Shown: piece after piece, positions 8,261 through 16,578 of the stretch
Layout: every line of letters starts with the position of its first letter
How positions within the stretch are numbered: the stretch's first letter is position 1
From: Methanococcoides sp. AM1
Lineage (GTDB): Archaea > Halobacteriota > Methanosarcinia > Methanosarcinales > Methanosarcinaceae
Reading direction: 5' to 3'
Length of the DNA: 64,000 nucleotides
Assembly: GCF_900774055.1 (NCBI RefSeq)
Contig: NZ_CAAGSW010000004.1
Coordinates: 186,001 to 250,000 of the forward strand
Translations under genes and position numbers: made by a program
The notes under the pieces: model-generated
The model's input: the letters and a program-made list of their open reading frames with translations, nothing else
What the model was told of the DNA's origin: nothing
Databases searched by the model: none

Positions 8261-9151
8261 TCAGATAATTCCTATACCGACAGCAGTGCCAATCTCTACA
8301 TTGACAATGTTACCTGAAGTACTGTTCATGTTCTCAAGGACCGAGCTGTAGTGCTCGATAGTTTCTTCATCGCCTTCGATCAGCTTTTCAAGTTCATCGT
8401 AGGAAAGTATCACAAAACTTCCCCCGTCGATCACATCAACTTTGCTCAATAGACCCCTGTTATAGAAATAAGTATAATCTTCCGAATACAACAGGGTATC
8501 ATCTTTAAAGACATTCAGTGTTATAGTCTCTTCAGCCCCATCATCGCCCTGATCCCACTCGAAACTTGATCCGGTCGAAAAATAAACATTGTTGAAGTCA
8601 TTTATTGGCATTCTTCCGGAGATCATGATCGGATCAGCGGATATATCAACAGCATCTTTATAAGTTGAATTTAGCTCAACTAGTATGGAACTGATGTTCT
8701 CATTCAGGAAGCTTTCCGGAATAAACAACTTTTCAGTGATAGTATCGTCAGAAAGGTAATATTTGGTCAGGTCCTGAGAGTATTTGATATTACCATCACT
8801 TACAATATATTCAATTCCCACAGGTGCTGCTACAGCCTGAACTTCATTAAACCTGACTCTATCGGTAAAATAGAATTCATCAAATTCATTTACAGCTGAA
8901 CCCATAAGGATAAAACCATCATCAATAATCATAACATTGTCCGGATTTGACCTTTCCAGATCCTGAATAATGAGCCCTACATCATCGTTCACAAGTGAAC
9001 CGGGAATTCGTAATTCCTCTTTAACAGGCTTATCGGAATTATCGTCATCCAGAAGAAACTGGCTGGTCGCAGCTCCTGCGATCGCAGCTAATAGGCACAT
9101 AGTAATTAATAGAACAGCCGTTTTACCAGTATTGCGATCCATCATAAGCAT
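8261..9151 (-). CDS. Exported protein of unknown function
   Basis: 296 residues with an N-terminal signal/anchor (TAVLLITMCLLAAIAGAATS, about residues 11-30) followed by a soluble extracytoplasmic region. That region holds two similar halves, each with a segment like LFIPESFLNENISSILVELN and LRIPGSLVNDDVGLIIQDLE, indicating an internal duplication. No known family is recognised. AGGGGT lies just upstream. The ATGs at 9151 and 9145 are both possible, the latter better spaced. It is the first gene of a two-gene operon with the membrane wHTH regulator. Confidence 0.7.
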   Translation of the reverse strand: MLMMDRNTGKTAVLLITMCLLAAIAGAATSQFLLDDDNSDKPVKEELRIPGSLVNDDVGLIIQDLERSNPDNVMIIDDGFILMGSAVNEFDEFYFTDRVRFNEVQAVAAPVGIEYIVSDGNIKYSQDLTKYYLSDDTITEKLFIPESFLNENISSILVELNSTYKDAVDISADPIMISGRMPINDFNNVYFSTGSSFEWDQGDDGAEETITLNVFKDDTLLYSEDYTYFYNRGLLSKVDVIDGGSFVILSYDELEKLIEGDEETIEHYSSVLENMNSTSGNIVNVEIGTAVGIGII

Positions 9152-9394
9152 AAACCCCTTTTATTTAATAATATATAAGATAATGTATTTTAGCTACAGG
9201 AACATTGCTTCAAGGAGATACATCCAGAGCAAGTGAACGAGAAACATTTGAAACGCCTAATATTTACATTTTTGATCCGGAGTTAAATTAAACCATTATA
9301 GACATCACAGAGTCCGAGGACTAATAACGGGAAGAAGACATGCCATTATTAGCCCTTGATCCCTATCAAGCAATCAAGCAATCAATCGATCATA

Positions 9395-10447
9395 TCACCT
9401 GATGTCCTGTCTCATAAAGACATAATAAGTCGCTATGAGAGAAACTATTGCCCAGAGGAACATGCTGACCAGATTTGTCATTTTACCCATGAGGATCTCA
9501 AAGACCGAAAGGTCTTGTGTCGGATCATTGCCCACAAGTGAAAATTTATCCCCCGAACTTCCCAGAATAGCATTTGCCACCTGCTCATAATTCAGACTGG
9601 GCGAGATCAAAGCTTCGATCATATTCTGGACCTTCCACTTCTTTTCATAACTATCAAAGCCATCCATCCCTAATCCCTGGGACGCATCTTCAAAGTCTGA
9701 CATGTCAAATTTTGAACCAGTATCTCCGGATACGATGAAAGATACGCTATTAGAACCCTGAGCTTCCGGAACCATGGTGTCTGCAACCAAACCCGAAACT
9801 GAAGTTATTAGTATCGCACTGACGATCCAGAACATAAACGAGTTCAGCATCGAGCTGGTCTCATTTTTGGAAACAGTCGAGAAGAATATGCTTATTCCTA
9901 AGAATGTTACAAGATAAACTATGGAAACAGCCATGAACAACATCAGTTTAATGATATCGTCACCTGTCGGGACCAGACCCATGATCAATGCAACAGATAC
10001 CGATATAAGGGTGGTTATCACCAGTGTCATGACAAGTACTGCGATCTTTCCAAGGAACTTGCCATTGATAACATCGTCCCTGTAAAGAGGATAGGACAAC
10101 AGTAATTTCAGGTTTCCTCTTTCTTTTTCACCGGAAATAGCATTATATCCAAGCATTATTGCCAGTATCGCACCCATCACTGCAATGTTCGACACGATAT
10201 TTCCAAAAAGTACAGACATCAGTTCCGGTTCGGGAAATGATAAGAATATATCACTGCTTTTCACATTTCCAAAATTCGCCATATTTTCCTGATAGCTCTG
10301 AAGATCCTCATTATATTGATTTACACCGGAAATTGAAGATGTTAATATCAGTACTAAAAAGATTCCAAATACGATAGCAAAAGACCTGCTCTTCACACTA
10401 TCAAAGAACTCTTTTTTTGCTATGGTCTTTATTTTATTGAAGTTCAT
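9395..10447 (-). CDS. ABC-2 type transporter permease
   Basis: 350 residues with the ABC-2/NosY-like layout: TM1 near 22-42, a long extracytoplasmic loop, a cluster of TMs from about 85 to 225, a second loop, and a last TM near 322-345. The conserved cytoplasmic segment YNAISGEKERGNLKLLLSYPLYRDDVINGKF is present. Its ATG abuts the stop of the ATPase gene with no spacer. With the ATPase and the NEW3 surface protein it forms an exporter or membrane-remodelling module. The substrate cannot be told from sequence. Confidence 0.9.
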   Translation of the reverse strand: MNFNKIKTIAKKEFFDSVKSRSFAIVFGIFLVLILTSSISGVNQYNEDLQSYQENMANFGNVKSSDIFLSFPEPELMSVLFGNIVSNIAVMGAILAIMLGYNAISGEKERGNLKLLLSYPLYRDDVINGKFLGKIAVLVMTLVITTLISVSVALIMGLVPTGDDIIKLMLFMAVSIVYLVTFLGISIFFSTVSKNETSSMLNSFMFWIVSAILITSVSGLVADTMVPEAQGSNSVSFIVSGDTGSKFDMSDFEDASQGLGMDGFDSYEKKWKVQNMIEALISPSLNYEQVANAILGSSGDKFSLVGNDPTQDLSVFEILMGKMTNLVSMFLWAIVSLIATYYVFMRQDIR

Positions 10448-11356
10448 TTAATCCACCTGATAATATTTTCCAAAGATATCGAAAAGATCCTCAGTTTCAT
10501 ACCTGAGGTTCAAAATAATGACACCTATGCTACTCAGTTCCGAGCTGATCCGTTCCCTGACATCCTCTTCAGAAGTTATCCTGAAGATATTGCCTTCACG
10601 AACAAATTTGATAGAATCGATCGAACTGAGGACTTCCATTGTGCTCTCCGGATCTTTTGTCTCCAGCAGGATGATATTGCTATTTTCCTTTCTGCGGAGA
10701 TTCTCTAGTGTATCAAAAGCAACAAGCTTCCCCTGTTTCATGATAGCAATCTTTGAGCAGATATCCTTGATCTCCGATAGTACATGGGAAGAAATTACGA
10801 TCGCGATTCCCCTGTCATTAAGCTTCTTTAAAAGCTGGTTCATCTCTACCCTTGCTTCGGGATCAAGACCTGATGTAGGCTCATCAAGGAAGATGACCTT
10901 CGGTTCCTTTACAAGAGCCTGTGCGAATCCTACCCTCTGCACCATTCCCCTGGAGAACTCACCGACTTTCTTGTCTGCCCACTTGCTCATCCCTACGATC
11001 TCAAGAAGTTCCGGGACCTTTGAACGATCTGCATCCGCCAGATCGCAGAAATATTCCAGGTTCTCTTTTGCGGTCAGGTTCTCGTAGTAAAGTGTGTTAT
11101 CCGGAAGAAAACTGATGTTCTCCTTTAACATCATCATGTTCTTCCCGATATCCTCACCAAGTACCTTTATACTCCCTGATGTTTGTATTGTAAGCCCTGT
11201 GAGCATTACAAAAAGAGTTGTTTTTCCTGCACCGTTGTGGCCCAATAACCCGATAAGATCCCCTTCATTGATGTCAAGGGACACATTATCAACTGCCTTA
11301 AAGCCATCATATGTTTTCGTTAAGTTCTGTATTTCAAGTATTTTGTCCATACTCAT
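10448..11356 (-). CDS. ABC transporter ATP-binding protein
   Basis: 302 residues with Walker A GHNGAGKTT, Q-loop region, signature FSRGMVQRVGFAQAL, Walker B VIFLDEPTSGLDP and the switch histidine in ISSHVLSE. It has a C-terminal domain typical of ABC-2 exporter ATPases. The ATG at 11356 overlaps the TGA of the upstream NEW3 gene in an ATGA arrangement. An ATG six nt later also has a good GGGAG spacing. It pairs with the adjacent permease. Confidence 0.93.
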   Translation of the reverse strand: MSMDKILEIQNLTKTYDGFKAVDNVSLDINEGDLIGLLGHNGAGKTTLFVMLTGLTIQTSGSIKVLGEDIGKNMMMLKENISFLPDNTLYYENLTAKENLEYFCDLADADRSKVPELLEIVGMSKWADKKVGEFSRGMVQRVGFAQALVKEPKVIFLDEPTSGLDPEARVEMNQLLKKLNDRGIAIVISSHVLSEIKDICSKIAIMKQGKLVAFDTLENLRRKENSNIILLETKDPESTMEVLSSIDSIKFVREGNIFRITSEEDVRERISSELSSIGVIILNLRYETEDLFDIFGKYYQVD

Positions 11357-12531
11357 CTTCTCCCATATTTTTTGGCCGCAAAGACCAGACCTACAACCAG
11401 AAGAATTATTATCAATAATCCGATCCATGCTGAGTTCGAGCTGCTCTTGACATTGACACGCAACTTCGTCTCGTCAGCCTCAACATCACCGGATTCCGCG
11501 CTGATATCTACAAAATAATCACCATTCTCAGCCTCTGAAGGAATCCTGATATTAAGATCAACATTCACATATTCTTCTGAATTAATCCTGTCAATGTCAT
11601 TTTCTGAAAACTCAAGGTCCCAGTTGTTTCCCGGAGAATCTGTGTCAAGATCGATATCTTCAAGATCGACATTACCTGAGTTGAGCACCCTTACAGGTAC
11701 AGTGACCTCTGAACCTGCCTCACCGGAAACATAGAGACTTGAAAGCTGCATCGTCAGTTCCGGGTCACTCGTAGTATTCAGGTCTTCCGTAACGCTAAAA
11801 GGTAAGTACAAAATATCTGAAGTCCTTCCTGAACCACTTATGCTTAAATTGTAATCTCCAGCCGGACAATTCTTATCGATGTGAAGTTTGAGTTCCAGGT
11901 TTTCCACATCTCCGGAATCCACGTTTATTCTGGATACTTTATAGCCATTAGAAACAAATTCATAAGAATAAAATCCCGGCCCATTTACTCCAAGATCAAA
12001 TGTTTCATCAATGGAACCGGAGTTATTTATCTCTAAAGGGATGCTAACGGATTCGTCTTTATAGAACTGGACGAATTCAGGAACATCTGTGAATATCTCA
12101 ACATCTAAAAAAATATCCTCATTCGACCAGACCGTCAGCTTAAGGCCGTCATCATCAATCTCATCTATCCGGAATGCCAGTGATGAGCGTTCAATAAAGA
12201 TGACCTTTCCTTTGAGATCATAGATATCTTCATGACCACTGAAATCTGCTATCTGATAGAACCTCTCATTACCGGCAGTATCTGTCCTTTTTTCCTGAAT
12301 GGTCAGATCTTCGACAAAAGGACCGCCATTTTGAGGATAAATGTAATTTAAACTGTAGTTGCCTAATTTGATCTCCTCATTGGCTGAAAGTTCGATCTCT
12401 TCTTTGAGCCAGCCTTCATAGTCAATATCATCAAGATCAGATACTTCTACGGAATTAGTTACAGCCAGTGAAGGAACAGCAAGTACAAAAATTGCCATAA
12501 TAAATGACAACACCATCATCTTTCTGTTCAT
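11353..12531 (-). CDS. NEW3-type (COG1470-like) surface protein of an ABC exporter operon
   Basis: 392 residues from ATG 12531, with GGGAGGT about 10 nt upstream. Upstream in-frame codons lack a ribosome-binding site. It has a signal peptide (MNRKMMVLSFIMAIFVLAVPSLA), Ig-like repeats rich in Asp/Asn, with two NEW3-like domains at about 165-265 and 280-365 (VPVRVLNSGNVDLEDIDL, ISAESGDVEADETKLRVNV), and a single C-terminal TM with a basic tail (WIGLLIIILLVVGLVFAAKKYGRR). It is membrane-anchored with the bulk outside. Translational coupling to the ABC ATPase suggests it is the exporter's extracellular subunit. Confidence 0.8.
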   Translation of the reverse strand: MNRKMMVLSFIMAIFVLAVPSLAVTNSVEVSDLDDIDYEGWLKEEIELSANEEIKLGNYSLNYIYPQNGGPFVEDLTIQEKRTDTAGNERFYQIADFSGHEDIYDLKGKVIFIERSSLAFRIDEIDDDGLKLTVWSNEDIFLDVEIFTDVPEFVQFYKDESVSIPLEINNSGSIDETFDLGVNGPGFYSYEFVSNGYKVSRINVDSGDVENLELKLHIDKNCPAGDYNLSISGSGRTSDILYLPFSVTEDLNTTSDPELTMQLSSLYVSGEAGSEVTVPVRVLNSGNVDLEDIDLDTDSPGNNWDLEFSENDIDRINSEEYVNVDLNIRIPSEAENGDYFVDISAESGDVEADETKLRVNVKSSSNSAWIGLLIIILLVVGLVFAAKKYGRR

Positions 12532-13132
12532 CAAGCCCAAACCTCCCGGGAAATTGCCAATAAGAACAGGTAAGATCGTTTTTCCAATAACATGTGATTT
12601 TGATTCATTTAATCCATCCTTGTCAGTTATGATCAAACCACAATAGGCTGAAACGGTATTTTGAATTAGCCTGAAACACGTTGCATCAATGCGAAAAGAG
12701 GTTATTGGAGAGCGACACAGTATTTAAGTGAAGCAATTATATTCGGAAAAAATAGAAAAAACTCAGATATTTGCCCATTATTCCAAGACGCACAACATTT
12801 TATTTTTCCACAAGTAACTGATCCGGTAAGTGCATGCTCAAAAACAGAGGCCCACACGTGAAAAGACCTTTACTTATGTAGCAAAACAAACCAGAGAGAT
12901 GCAGAAAATAGATTGAAAATACAGTTAATAATACTTCACGACAAGTGACAAGTCAACCGAAAGGGCAAAATTCACACCCCATAAAAAACAGCATGCTACG
13001 ACCAATTGAGATGAAGGGTTTCACAATATTGAAACCTGTTTCATCATTGATAAGTCTCCAAAAAGAAAAATAGACCCATAAATTGGCACTATACCCGATA
13101 GTCAAAACAATAGTCTCGAAGATAACGACTAA
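12532..13132. other. 600-bp intergenic region without a recognisable gene
   Basis: No ORF with a credible start and ribosome-binding site is visible on either strand. It is AT-rich. A TATA-like CTTAAATACT (minus strand, about 12723-12732) could drive the NEW3-ABC operon with a long leader. A short inverted repeat GGTTTCA/TGAAACC lies at 13017-13036. Confidence 0.5.
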
Positions 13133-13642
13133 TCACGCAGTCGCAAAGCTGACCCCATAATATTCATCCTCCACCTTGATATCACAGGATCCCTTTTCTT
13201 CAAGGAACTCAATTGTTCGCTCCCATTCCCCGGGACTTGCTTTCACATAGCTCTGAGTCTCAATGGTTTCCTTCAGGGCAGGATATTCTTTCAGCTCCTC
13301 TTCCGTTACAACGACAAAATCCTCAGGAGTATAGTCCAGCAGCTCAGCATCTATCGTTTTAGAATACATATGGCTGTGAGCACTCCATGCAAAGAAACCG
13401 GCAGAGATCAGAAGTAAAGCCACAAACGAAATTACAAATGCATTTACGACAAAAACACTGGATATTTCTCTGCTGGCCACTACACCGATACCAAAAAGTA
13501 TCAGGAAAATGAGTAGCATCAAATAGATGTTCTGGGGTGGATGGAAGCCTCTGAGAACATAACCACTTAGATAGAAGGCAAAGATACCGAGGCAGAAGAA
13601 AATAATGTATTTCTTTTGTATACTAGTTAAACTGTCCATCAT
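13133..13642 (-). CDS. Membrane protein of unknown function
   Basis: 169 residues from ATG 13642 (a second ATG at 13639 follows). Three or four hydrophobic segments fill the first ~95 residues (KYIIFFCLGIFAFYLSGYVL, IYLMLLIFLILFGIGVVA, VFVVNAFVISFVALLLISAGFFAW). They are followed by an acidic soluble C-terminal domain of about 75 residues. No family recognised. It begins 1 nt after the stop of the 75-residue membrane protein, so the two are translationally linked. Confidence 0.7.
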   Translation of the reverse strand: MMDSLTSIQKKYIIFFCLGIFAFYLSGYVLRGFHPPQNIYLMLLIFLILFGIGVVASREISSVFVVNAFVISFVALLLISAGFFAWSAHSHMYSKTIDAELLDYTPEDFVVVTEEELKEYPALKETIETQSYVKASPGEWERTIEFLEEKGSCDIKVEDEYYGVSFATA

Positions 13643-13643
13643 T

Positions 13644-13871
13644 TTACAATGCTCCAAAAGATTCCTTTACGAAAAATATTGATGCCACAAGAAATACAAA
13701 GCCGATACCAAAACCTGTCCAGATAAGAAGCGGTCCAAAAAGATATTCCTGGTAAAAGATGTGTGATGTCAACATTTGCCCAATAGAAGCCAGAAATAGA
13801 TTTGCACCAATGACTGCACATACAAATGCATATATTATGTAGTTCAGCTGTATTTTACCAGGATTATTCAT
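13644..13871 (-). CDS. Small two-TM membrane protein
   Basis: 75 residues with two predicted membrane helices (about 8-30 and 43-66) and no soluble domain. It heads a two-gene operon with the 169-residue membrane protein. A TATA-like ATTATATTT (minus strand, about 13922-13930) lies upstream, and two copies of the operator-like repeat sit immediately upstream of that TATA element, which suggests activation by the local membrane wHTH regulator. Function unknown. Confidence 0.65.
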   Translation of the reverse strand: MNNPGKIQLNYIIYAFVCAVIGANLFLASIGQMLTSHIFYQEYLFGPLLIWTGFGIGFVFLVASIFFVKESFGAL

Positions 13872-13936
13872 AAGCTCTTCATCCTACTTTTTTTTAATGA
13901 TTATATTCGATGACATCAAGCGAAATATAATAGTTA

Positions 13937-13990
13937 TATGTCCATTTCATCGAACTAAGATTAGAAAATGTCCGATGAAATGGACATAAA
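13937..13990. promoter_or_regulatory. Pair of inverted operator-like sites (A and B) upstream of the 13871 promoter
   Basis: Site A (13937-13956) contains ATGTCCATTTCATCGAACT. Site B (13971-13990) is its reverse complement over 16 bp, giving a perfect 16-bp inverted repeat with a 20-nt spacer. The same sequence recurs at 15189-15210 and 16111-16132, each time upstream of a promoter. It could also form a hairpin at the 3' end of the gene ending at 14007, but recurrence at other promoters favours a protein-binding site. Confidence 0.65.
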
Positions 13991-14006
13991 AAACAACTTA
14001 ATCAGA

Positions 14007-15095
14007 TCAGACCATGGATTCCGCCACTTTCACGATCTCATCTTTATCCTCCATCCCCAGTATGCTCAGTTCAATATCCCCTGTTGTCCATCTTAAAAGA
14101 TTGGTTTGAACAAAAGCTACAAATTTTCCCTCGGAACCATTGATACCAACTGTTTCCGCATCATCTAAGTCAGATATATCCGAAGAACCGGTTTCATAAA
14201 CTACTTCTGATATACGGATCCAGTCATCTCCCTTATTGTATACCAATATGACCTTTTCAAAAACATCTTCTTCAAACGTAGCACTATTGTTGAAGATCAG
14301 TGCACAATCAAACTCATAGCCTTCCGGAATATATGAAGGTAAAAGTAAGTCAAAACCTGCAGTATCCTCAGCCTCTTCCAATGTGACCTCTTCCGGAGCT
14401 GCAATTTCATTCATATCAATAGGATCAATGACCTCTACCTCTGCACCTTCCGGGATTTTAAACTCGAATTCATCATCTGAAATGCCGGTGTTTACCTTCA
14501 GGTTCCGAATCTCAAATGAGATCATCGGATTTTCATCCTCATCGTACATTTCATATTTTAGCGGCATCCAGGTTTCTTTATCAATCCAAGCTTTTACGTT
14601 ACTTCCAAAGAAGGGAGTTTCAGTCTCTTCTTTCGGCATCATCCTTATTACATAAACTGTCCTGCTATCAAATTCATCAATACCCAAAAACGAAATATCG
14701 CTCTCATTCAGGATACCGCCGATCATACCGACATAATCCATTTGGGCATCCTCCGAAATGTCAGGCATTTCTATTTGCATGACCGTGTTCTCATTTGGAA
14801 TATATGTCCAGATGGTCTCTCCGTCTGAAACTGTAAGACTTCCTGCCTCCTCAGCAGGTTGTATTACAACTGACTTCATCTTGCGTGGTTCTTTAAAGAG
14901 CATTTCACTTTCCAGAACATAATCCTCTCCGTCTAAAGAAGAGGTAATGTACATTGTATACGAGTAATCCTCAATATTCTCTGATTTCTGCTGCATTTGC
15001 TCTGCGATCTCTTCTGCCGTGAGCTGCTCATCCACACATCCCGCTGAGAACAATGCAGAACACATCAATAGCAATAAAAGTAATATTTTAGTCAT
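14007..15095 (-). CDS. LolA-like / DUF4367 lipoprotein
   Basis: About 362 residues with a lipoprotein signal peptide ending in the lipobox LFSAGC, so it is anchored outside the membrane. Residues ~20-225 resemble the LolA-like outer-membrane lipoprotein sorting fold found in archaeal secreted proteins (MQQKSENIEDYSYTMYITS, SDGETIWTYIPNENTVMQIEMPD). Residues ~240-362 match DUF4367 (LLPSYIPEGYEFDCALIF, GSEGKFVAFVQTNLLRWTTGDIELSILG). I prefer ATG 15095 because GAGGGA is well spaced for it. The ATG at 15110 is also possible. Operator copy C lies upstream of its TATA-like element. Confidence 0.8.
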   Translation of the reverse strand: MTKILLLLLLMCSALFSAGCVDEQLTAEEIAEQMQQKSENIEDYSYTMYITSSLDGEDYVLESEMLFKEPRKMKSVVIQPAEEAGSLTVSDGETIWTYIPNENTVMQIEMPDISEDAQMDYVGMIGGILNESDISFLGIDEFDSRTVYVIRMMPKEETETPFFGSNVKAWIDKETWMPLKYEMYDEDENPMISFEIRNLKVNTGISDDEFEFKIPEGAEVEVIDPIDMNEIAAPEEVTLEEAEDTAGFDLLLPSYIPEGYEFDCALIFNNSATFEEDVFEKVILVYNKGDDWIRISEVVYETGSSDISDLDDAETVGINGSEGKFVAFVQTNLLRWTTGDIELSILGMEDKDEIVKVAESMV

Positions 15096-15188
15096 TTTCA
15101 AGTCCCTCATCCTCCAATTTACACCATTACTAATTCGACAAAAATTTTTATTATGTGTGTCAATATACCTGTTTTCTTTTATAAATTA

Positions 15189-15210
15189 TTTATGTCCATT
15201 TCATCGAACT
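15189..15210 (+). promoter_or_regulatory. Operator-like site C between divergent genes
   Basis: Carries ATGTCCATTTCATCGAACT and is identical over 22 bp to site D at 16111-16132 (opposite orientation). It sits just upstream of a TATA-like TTTATAAA (minus strand, about 15178-15186) for the DUF4367 lipoprotein. It is about 60 nt upstream of the TATA-like GTTTATACAT (15269-15278) of the wHTH regulator gene, so it could serve both divergent promoters. Confidence 0.65.
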
Positions 15211-15303
15211 GAACGATGTACATGAAATTCATAGAGATTATTTTTAGACTAATGCTTGAAATTTGAGAAATGTTTATACATTAAAAAGTCTTATACGAAC
15301 TAA

Positions 15304-16053
15304 ATGAACAAATGGATACTAGCAATCCTGATCTTATTTTTAGTACCACTTCTGGCATGCGGGGTCGTATATGTGGAATCCGAATACAATACAGCCGAAA
15401 GTGAATACATCATAGTACCAGCCAGCGAGGAGCTTTATGAGCCAGGTTACCATTATGAAGGAGCATCCAGCACCTTAACTTTCTGGGAACTTCCTTTAAA
15501 ATTGCAGATGATACATATCTTTACCGTGTTCTTGGCAGCTATTGGGCTTGCTAAAATATCCCCCATAATACTGGCACAGTTCAATCTGATATTTGCAAAT
15601 AAGAACAGAAACTATGTTTTTGATCATATCGTAAGTAATCCGGGATGTAGTGTAGCTGATATATCACATGATCTTGAGCTAAACCGCGGTACTGTAAAGT
15701 ACCATCTGAAAAGGCTGCACAGCGAACACAAGATCATTGTATCCGATCATGGAAGCTCTCCAAGGTTCTTTCAGAATAATTCGACATACAGCGAGCAAGC
15801 CCGGATCATAGCTCCCTTTTTGCAGGATGCAAATCAGAAACGTATCCTCCTGATGATCAGGGATAAGCCAGGCATGACAAACAACGAGATCTCACAGGCT
15901 TTGAGCATCACTAGCAGCACGGTCTCATACCACTTGAGAAAGATGACCACAAAAGAACTGCTGTTGGCAGAAAAGGATGGAAGATACAGAAGATATTCTC
16001 TGGACCCTCGGATGGAATCGGAGCTGGACACAGTAATTCATGCTGAAATATGA
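15304..16053 (+). CDS. Membrane-anchored regulator with two winged-helix domains
   Basis: 249 residues. An N-terminal TM (about 5-25) and a second TM (about 66-90, MIHIFTVFLAAIGLAKISPIILA) enclose an extracytoplasmic loop of about 40 residues. Two tandem ArsR-like winged helices follow in the cytoplasm: NRNYVFDHIVSNPGCSVADISHDLELNRGTVKYHLKRL (about 100-140) and QKRILLMIRDKPGMTNNEISQALSITSSTVSYHLRKM (about 178-215). This is a one-component sensor that would act on DNA from the membrane. The TATA box lies about 30 nt before ATG, so the mRNA is probably leaderless. Four operator-like copies surround it, which makes it the obvious candidate binder. A remnant of a paralogue's 3' end lies at 16392-16514. 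Confidence 0.85.
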   Translation: MNKWILAILILFLVPLLACGVVYVESEYNTAESEYIIVPASEELYEPGYHYEGASSTLTFWELPLKLQMIHIFTVFLAAIGLAKISPIILAQFNLIFANKNRNYVFDHIVSNPGCSVADISHDLELNRGTVKYHLKRLHSEHKIIVSDHGSSPRFFQNNSTYSEQARIIAPFLQDANQKRILLMIRDKPGMTNNEISQALSITSSTVSYHLRKMTTKELLLAEKDGRYRRYSLDPRMESELDTVIHAEI

Positions 16054-16110
16054 GAAACATTAATCATCAGAAGTTAGAGTAAATTCCAAGCTGATGTAGC
16101 GATTGGAACA

Positions 16111-16132
16111 GTTCGATGAAATGGACATAAAG
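16111..16132 (-). promoter_or_regulatory. Operator-like site D
   Basis: Reverse-orientation copy, identical over 22 bp to site C. It lies about 45 nt upstream of a TATA-like AATATTATATAAAAG (about 16174-16188), itself at promoter distance from the 50-residue membrane protein gene at 16243. The arrangement repeats that of sites A-C: site upstream of TATA, as expected for an activator. Confidence 0.65.
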
Positions 16133-16242
16133 ATAATAATAAATCACAAACATTATTTTTCTTTAATAAAGCAAATAAATATTATATAAAAGTATTAATC
16201 CTGCCGTAAAAAAGCAATAATAAATTGAAGAGGTAGTTATAC

Positions 16243-16395
16243 ATGGAACAGAGTTATGCTGTAGGATGGGGGACTCTTGCATTAATAAATGCAGGAATTG
16301 CCCAAAGTAAGAATAAAAAAGGTCTCAATTGGTTTCTCATTTCCTTATTGCTTGGACCCATAGCTACCTTAATTCTGGTTGCTACTAAATCATGA
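16243..16395 (+). CDS. Small membrane protein, 50 residues
   Basis: ATG 16243 to TGA 16395, with GAGG about 9 nt upstream. Two hydrophobic stretches (GWGTLALINAGIA and NWFLISLLLGPIATLILVAT) are separated by a basic turn (QSKNKKGL). The GLNWFLISLLLGPIATLIL pattern is common in small phage- or stress-related membrane proteins. It has operator D and a TATA box upstream, so it is probably a member of the local regulon. It overlaps the first codon of the regulator remnant. Confidence 0.6.
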   Translation: MEQSYAVGWGTLALINAGIAQSKNKKGLNWFLISLLLGPIATLILVATKS

Positions 16396-16514
16396 AGAAG
16401 TATTCTCAAAAACCCCGAATAAAATCGGAACTTGACAATATAATATATGCCGATATTTGAGGGCCGTAGTCCATCAGTGCTGGTTTAAATTTTAAGTTGA
16501 TGTAGAGATTGGAA
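16392..16514 (+). pseudogene. Remnant of a duplicated copy of the wHTH regulator's 3' end
   Basis: The frame 16392-16460 reads KKYSQKPRIKSELDNIIYADI and a stop. It aligns with the last 21 residues of the intact regulator (RRYSLDPRMESELDTVIHAEI and stop). The flank after the stop is also duplicated: 16487-16514 matches 16082-16109 in 24 of 28 positions. The upstream part of the second copy is gone, replaced by the 50-residue ORF. This indicates an old tandem duplication followed by deletion. Confidence 0.75.
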
Positions 16515-16578
16515 AAATAATTTGAGAATACCAGGTTGACTAAGGAGAAAATATCGTAAACATGTGGTAGTCTAAGAT

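Noticed and set aside
13937-13990. Inverted repeat as a simple terminator of the DUF4367 gene
   Set aside because: Possible in part, but identical sequences occur singly at two other promoters, which a terminator would not explain.
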